Positions 63,201 to 64,000 of a stretch of 64,000 bases of DNA are shown piece after piece. A model generated the notes under the pieces. The model was not told where the DNA came from. It did not search any database and was given only the letters and a program-made list of their open reading frames with translations. Source of the stretch: Cyanophora paradoxa (lineage: Eukaryota; Glaucocystophyceae; Cyanophorales; Cyanophoraceae); assembly GCA_004431415.1 (NCBI GenBank), contig QPMI01000621.1, positions 1 through 64,000 of the forward strand, written 5' to 3'. Positions within the stretch are counted from its first letter, which is position 1; each line of letters begins with the position of its first letter. The position numbers were made by a program, and so were the translations under genes.

Positions 63201-64000
63201 ACGCTGCCCGCGATCAGCTACCCCCTGCGCTGGCAGCACGCCGGCGATGTTGACGAGTACAACATCGACGTGCTCGCGCTGCAGGACCAGCACATGGGCG
63301 AGCTGTGCTCGACTATGCTTAAGCGCGTCGGCCCCGCCGCGCGCGGCATAGTGAACTGGTTCTCGCTCGTAGGCCCGCCTCAGCGGCCGTTCGACGAGGA
63401 CCCGGAACTCTTCGACCTGCAGGGGCTTGCGTTCCCGCACGCTGCCTGCGGCGTCAGCTTGGACATCGTGCAGTACCTCGCGGTCGGGGCCCGTACCGCA
63501 CAGTCTGCCGTCCCGACGTATGTGGGCGCCTGGGATCTCACGCACGAGGGCACCGCCCACGCACCCGTGTGTTCGACCCTAGGCCAGGTCTCGCGGGTGC
63601 TGTATACCGCCTTCTTCCACGAAGGCGGCGGCGCGCGGAATGCCCCGCCGCCGTACATGCCGCACCCCGAGCGCCCCACCCTGCACACCTCAGTCTTGGG
63701 CGGTAACATCGCCGACCCGAACGAGGAGGACGCCAGGACGCCGTTCGCGACCCGTTTCGCGCGCGACGTCGCCGTGCTGGCCCTGCTGCGCCCGCTCGCC
63801 GACAAGCGCGTCGAGAACGTGGAGGGTCGCCTGAAGACGCGGCGTATCTACGCGCCCCGTCTCGTGGCCGGCACGGCCACGCCTGCGCCGAACGCAGCCT
63901 GCGACAAGGATGTCGCAGGGAGCGCGCCGCGCCAGCGCGAGAACAAGAAGCTGTGGCTCGCGGTGACCGTCGCCCAGCTGGCGAGCCAGCCCAAGAAGAG
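57201..64000 (+). CDS. giant open frame (at least 2,266 codons) with CCHC zinc knuckle, Gag-like polyprotein of a retroelement; 3' end outside window
   Basis: The first ATG after an in-frame stop is at 57201, and no stop or intron follows to base 64000. Residues 1-430 are helical and charged with no close match visible. CHCGGSHYSFEC (residues 445-456) is a knuckle-like motif, and CYNCGKPGHLAASC (513-526) is a perfect CX2CX4HX4C knuckle as in retroviral/retrotransposon Gag proteins. About residues 715-800 hold a duplicated 48-residue segment. From about 870 to 1420 the sequence is globular-looking with His/Cys residues. A Pro/Ala-rich hinge spans about 1440-1600, and further folded sequence (RALYEAVGVTDGLLAVPHC; NAAAFELFMIALGLRAPV) and an acidic SEEEEGEEEDEE run at about 1920 follow. 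No protease, reverse transcriptase, RNase H or integrase motif is seen in the window, so any pol region must lie beyond it. Lack of introns contrasts with every host gene here. Function beyond nucleic-acid binding by the knuckle is unknown. Confidence 0.75.
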   Translation, partial: MSSGTGASAEFVVRAAHARGAADMDSLSGSNVLQWIQSLPKLPPGSDQRTVQDHLRQFESCASMSKDLLSVSPTAHIEVQKRTGWALLGTLDHGHPVRQNISLFQSAEQIDTRELEKLKAYRAERARTSTADPRDVAILKTLDEKIAQAEEGLQRTALTVTYTAIRRRLEDDAEMRNPDRYKALLDLPHVGEAPEAFYRRILDLSIIPECREAHETPLMALMRHAGQMLKRRTRNQCRDFEDSEISDTDRRHMITNFATARKIYDELSQKIADREITGPSAVIDLVTKRTNELGAWDVDISKVPGSALVLGARGTPLQAPTAASRTPQTAPPTTHTPAVPVVPSRSNAGAGAGTRIMLATTVSEAELAELEASAYGWDADDAEDQTAEVISFLQLIAQDEPFVVVRALYPSASAPPPRLDDPVYQQKIKDFLKARGLPEKPRRPCHCGGSHYSFECQTNPRPLPEWSAINPAKRRGPTGAGAGDPKRRFYPAPQGGNGRSSPPPQPAAGSRACYNCGKPGHLAASCPAQAQTLEAAVRRALADHAAAAAALPPATPAPWADPNAFMIARAMLEQAARGGAAGPPAPALLPAPTGGHGSGPTAAPAPTELGKEKHVYRVRIVRSDEATVEDTFQAFTAAAATHAAALRTLRDGTALDAVAAAATAFAIAVVQLSGESRPDLCPTGAEKPAPYEVQSVAPTRPESGLDAGERKVAFDAVDAALEEIALLLAAAPDPTEVEGADAEAKGPAPTPAPTSCPAELAAGIVDAALEEVALLLAAAPDPTEVEGADAEAKGPEPTTELAPAESVPEATAAEAPADPAAGVGCCLEYSSGAETVASLEVTDDGASLADEDVAVAAKETLRLNRACLLGASPGLDLTHFGAVELEPARGREHELGPVPLWNVDAHRLKGAASVPLDRAAFLYPAPCETHCGCTVSEGLIEVRDEQWYATAFRCPARTRQTLSFLLAAFSQPLATESTYLDSRALPTAFLQMLGHDPLSQDTLAHAWPTHYYEIMSLTHQASRVAAKWSGGHAWPHAEGLTSEGRPAVEPDVHKLAKLGDECVATAGWLDPYRRHWSIGQHSPAAASLEPHEMTVSGRRQLIELSELLSAQDRLRLACAATVAGYCLHRVDYGAPGTAGAVEKILGRFFKFAEPLMVDSRVDAYGFALLALEHAIQWRTVACIGGRAGPHDAHKSAVAPADGDPLVPSDSEFTAAVHSLAVLALSVEIPIPGRARLRSDRDAEGWMRAALAERLTAYRDGRAPAFPFVHEGEPCAVERVPVDPRVAAARVLHLRDLPLCNAWLHGPHLQGTEPSTWRVGRVRPITRTTQLPLHGTTRGGQLPTIVPEELYVLSQLGPSPPLTALYDATWARTVPGSTGAAELLRYIEGAKAGDRAHLVILFRRLLKKRAGFNDEAVKDTIALVEKWRTDAGSRTPTPLHDLPTTPKPASDTTGAYTAKAVSATIREAKACLPPRPPVKTPSPRDTPAPARPAPAPVPPPAPTAKLVTLHAAATWPPLASPPAPRPAAAPTPPAPAPAPAEPRLREPPLDLARATAPAPRQTARRGERGRGDGVVRVSTRGRGSQGPRTRSARRGQGEEEDAEMAERGDGDKAPEGAPPPPPSTIDENLSQRALYEAVGVTDGLLAVPHCPPQLCEGRQVADWPMTARAELARRWNIPYEALKGTLADLRVPHLKAFLTGEKGTPIQSRLDGPLVPHEVPPAGCVALRAERTIRLARLNAAAFELFMIALGLRAPVTPHSNDLPFHLHEWTEQQLEHFLTMRWAIPTTRLPRWTHGGRFNPNSAVIPPAWAQHLLRAHTMFRAEAAGATAPSADRAGLEFPHGVRWLRRHLRLGTRSLEEAAKSDPHKGLALTAQRAAFQEKVLHALERHAAKQSFTFDDALVSSHGADDEPEPRLEPLDIDHAESEEEEGEEEDEEAPAAVPAAAHRPFEPHKDWQPRPLFSLTDPTYANDYKLLREYMDRKHAFFRPLECYEPGFTEWATLPAISYPLRWQHAGDVDEYNIDVLALQDQHMGELCSTMLKRVGPAARGIVNWFSLVGPPQRPFDEDPELFDLQGLAFPHAACGVSLDIVQYLAVGARTAQSAVPTYVGAWDLTHEGTAHAPVCSTLGQVSRVLYTAFFHEGGGARNAPPPYMPHPERPTLHTSVLGGNIADPNEEDARTPFATRFARDVAVLALLRPLADKRVENVEGRLKTRRIYAPRLVAGTATPAPNAACDKDVAGSAPRQRENKKLWLAVTVAQLASQPKK
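59350..59590 (+). repeat. 144-bp in-frame tandem duplication inside the giant frame
   Basis: GTGGACGCCGCCCTTGAGGA through GACGCAGAAGCGAAGGGTCC occurs at 59350-59446 and 59494-59590. It encodes LLLAAAPDPTEVEGADAEAK twice. Confidence 0.9.

Overview
The window is nuclear DNA of a GC-rich eukaryote. Nearly every gene is split by short introns, splice donors mostly read GT(G/T/C)CG or GTACC, and a sizeable minority read GC. The gene set includes RWP-RK, PIN-like/AEC transporter, TMEM185-RING, class I cyclic-nucleotide phosphodiesterase, TSG101, PiT phosphate transporter and an LRR/coiled-coil protein of basal-body type. Together these fit a unicellular flagellated alga or related protist. A haptophyte or another GC-rich chromist is my best guess, but the sequence alone does not prove a lineage.

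Region 1 (1-16.4 kb) has genes with AT-richer, palindrome-loaded introns. It holds the 5' end of a membrane protein (-), an LRR protein (+), a 1,039-residue ankyrin protein whose exons I could join completely (+), an unknown alanine/proline-rich protein (-), and a protein fusing a cyclic-nucleotide-binding (CNB) fold to an RWP-RK DNA-binding motif (+). The terminal RWP-RK exon of that last gene has been duplicated in tandem. A tRNA-headed SINE with a 22-bp target duplication lies at 8.8-9.1 kb.

Region 2 (16.7-42.5 kb) is gene-dense. Its genes alternate strand almost perfectly: LRR/coiled-coil (-), RING (+), TMEM185-RING (-), membrane PDE (+), Kelch (-), TSG101 (+), AEC transporter (-), F-box-like (+), then a Big2 Ig-like gene (+). 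Introns here are C-rich, often carry GTACCCC and long poly-C, and include many GC-AG introns. One intron in TSG101 has the hallmarks of a U12-type AT-AC intron.

Region 3 (42.5-57.2 kb) is repeat-rich. It holds a decayed RNase H/zinc-finger segment of a non-LTR element between two ~490-bp direct repeats, a 74-bp retroposed insertion, several tandem and inverted repeats, a partly duplicated 5' end of the PiT gene followed by the full PiT gene (51.2-54.7 kb), and a Ty3/gypsy reverse transcriptase fragment. Region 4 (57.2-64 kb) is one uninterrupted reading frame of at least 2,266 codons with a CCHC zinc knuckle. It is probably the Gag-like part of a very large retroelement and runs off the window.

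Working links, partly inference: a putative cyclic-nucleotide reader (CNB-RWP-RK) and a cyclic-nucleotide hydrolase (membrane PDE) lie about 10 kb apart. TSG101 and two RING proteins belong to ubiquitin-dependent membrane trafficking. PiT and the AEC protein are membrane transporters.
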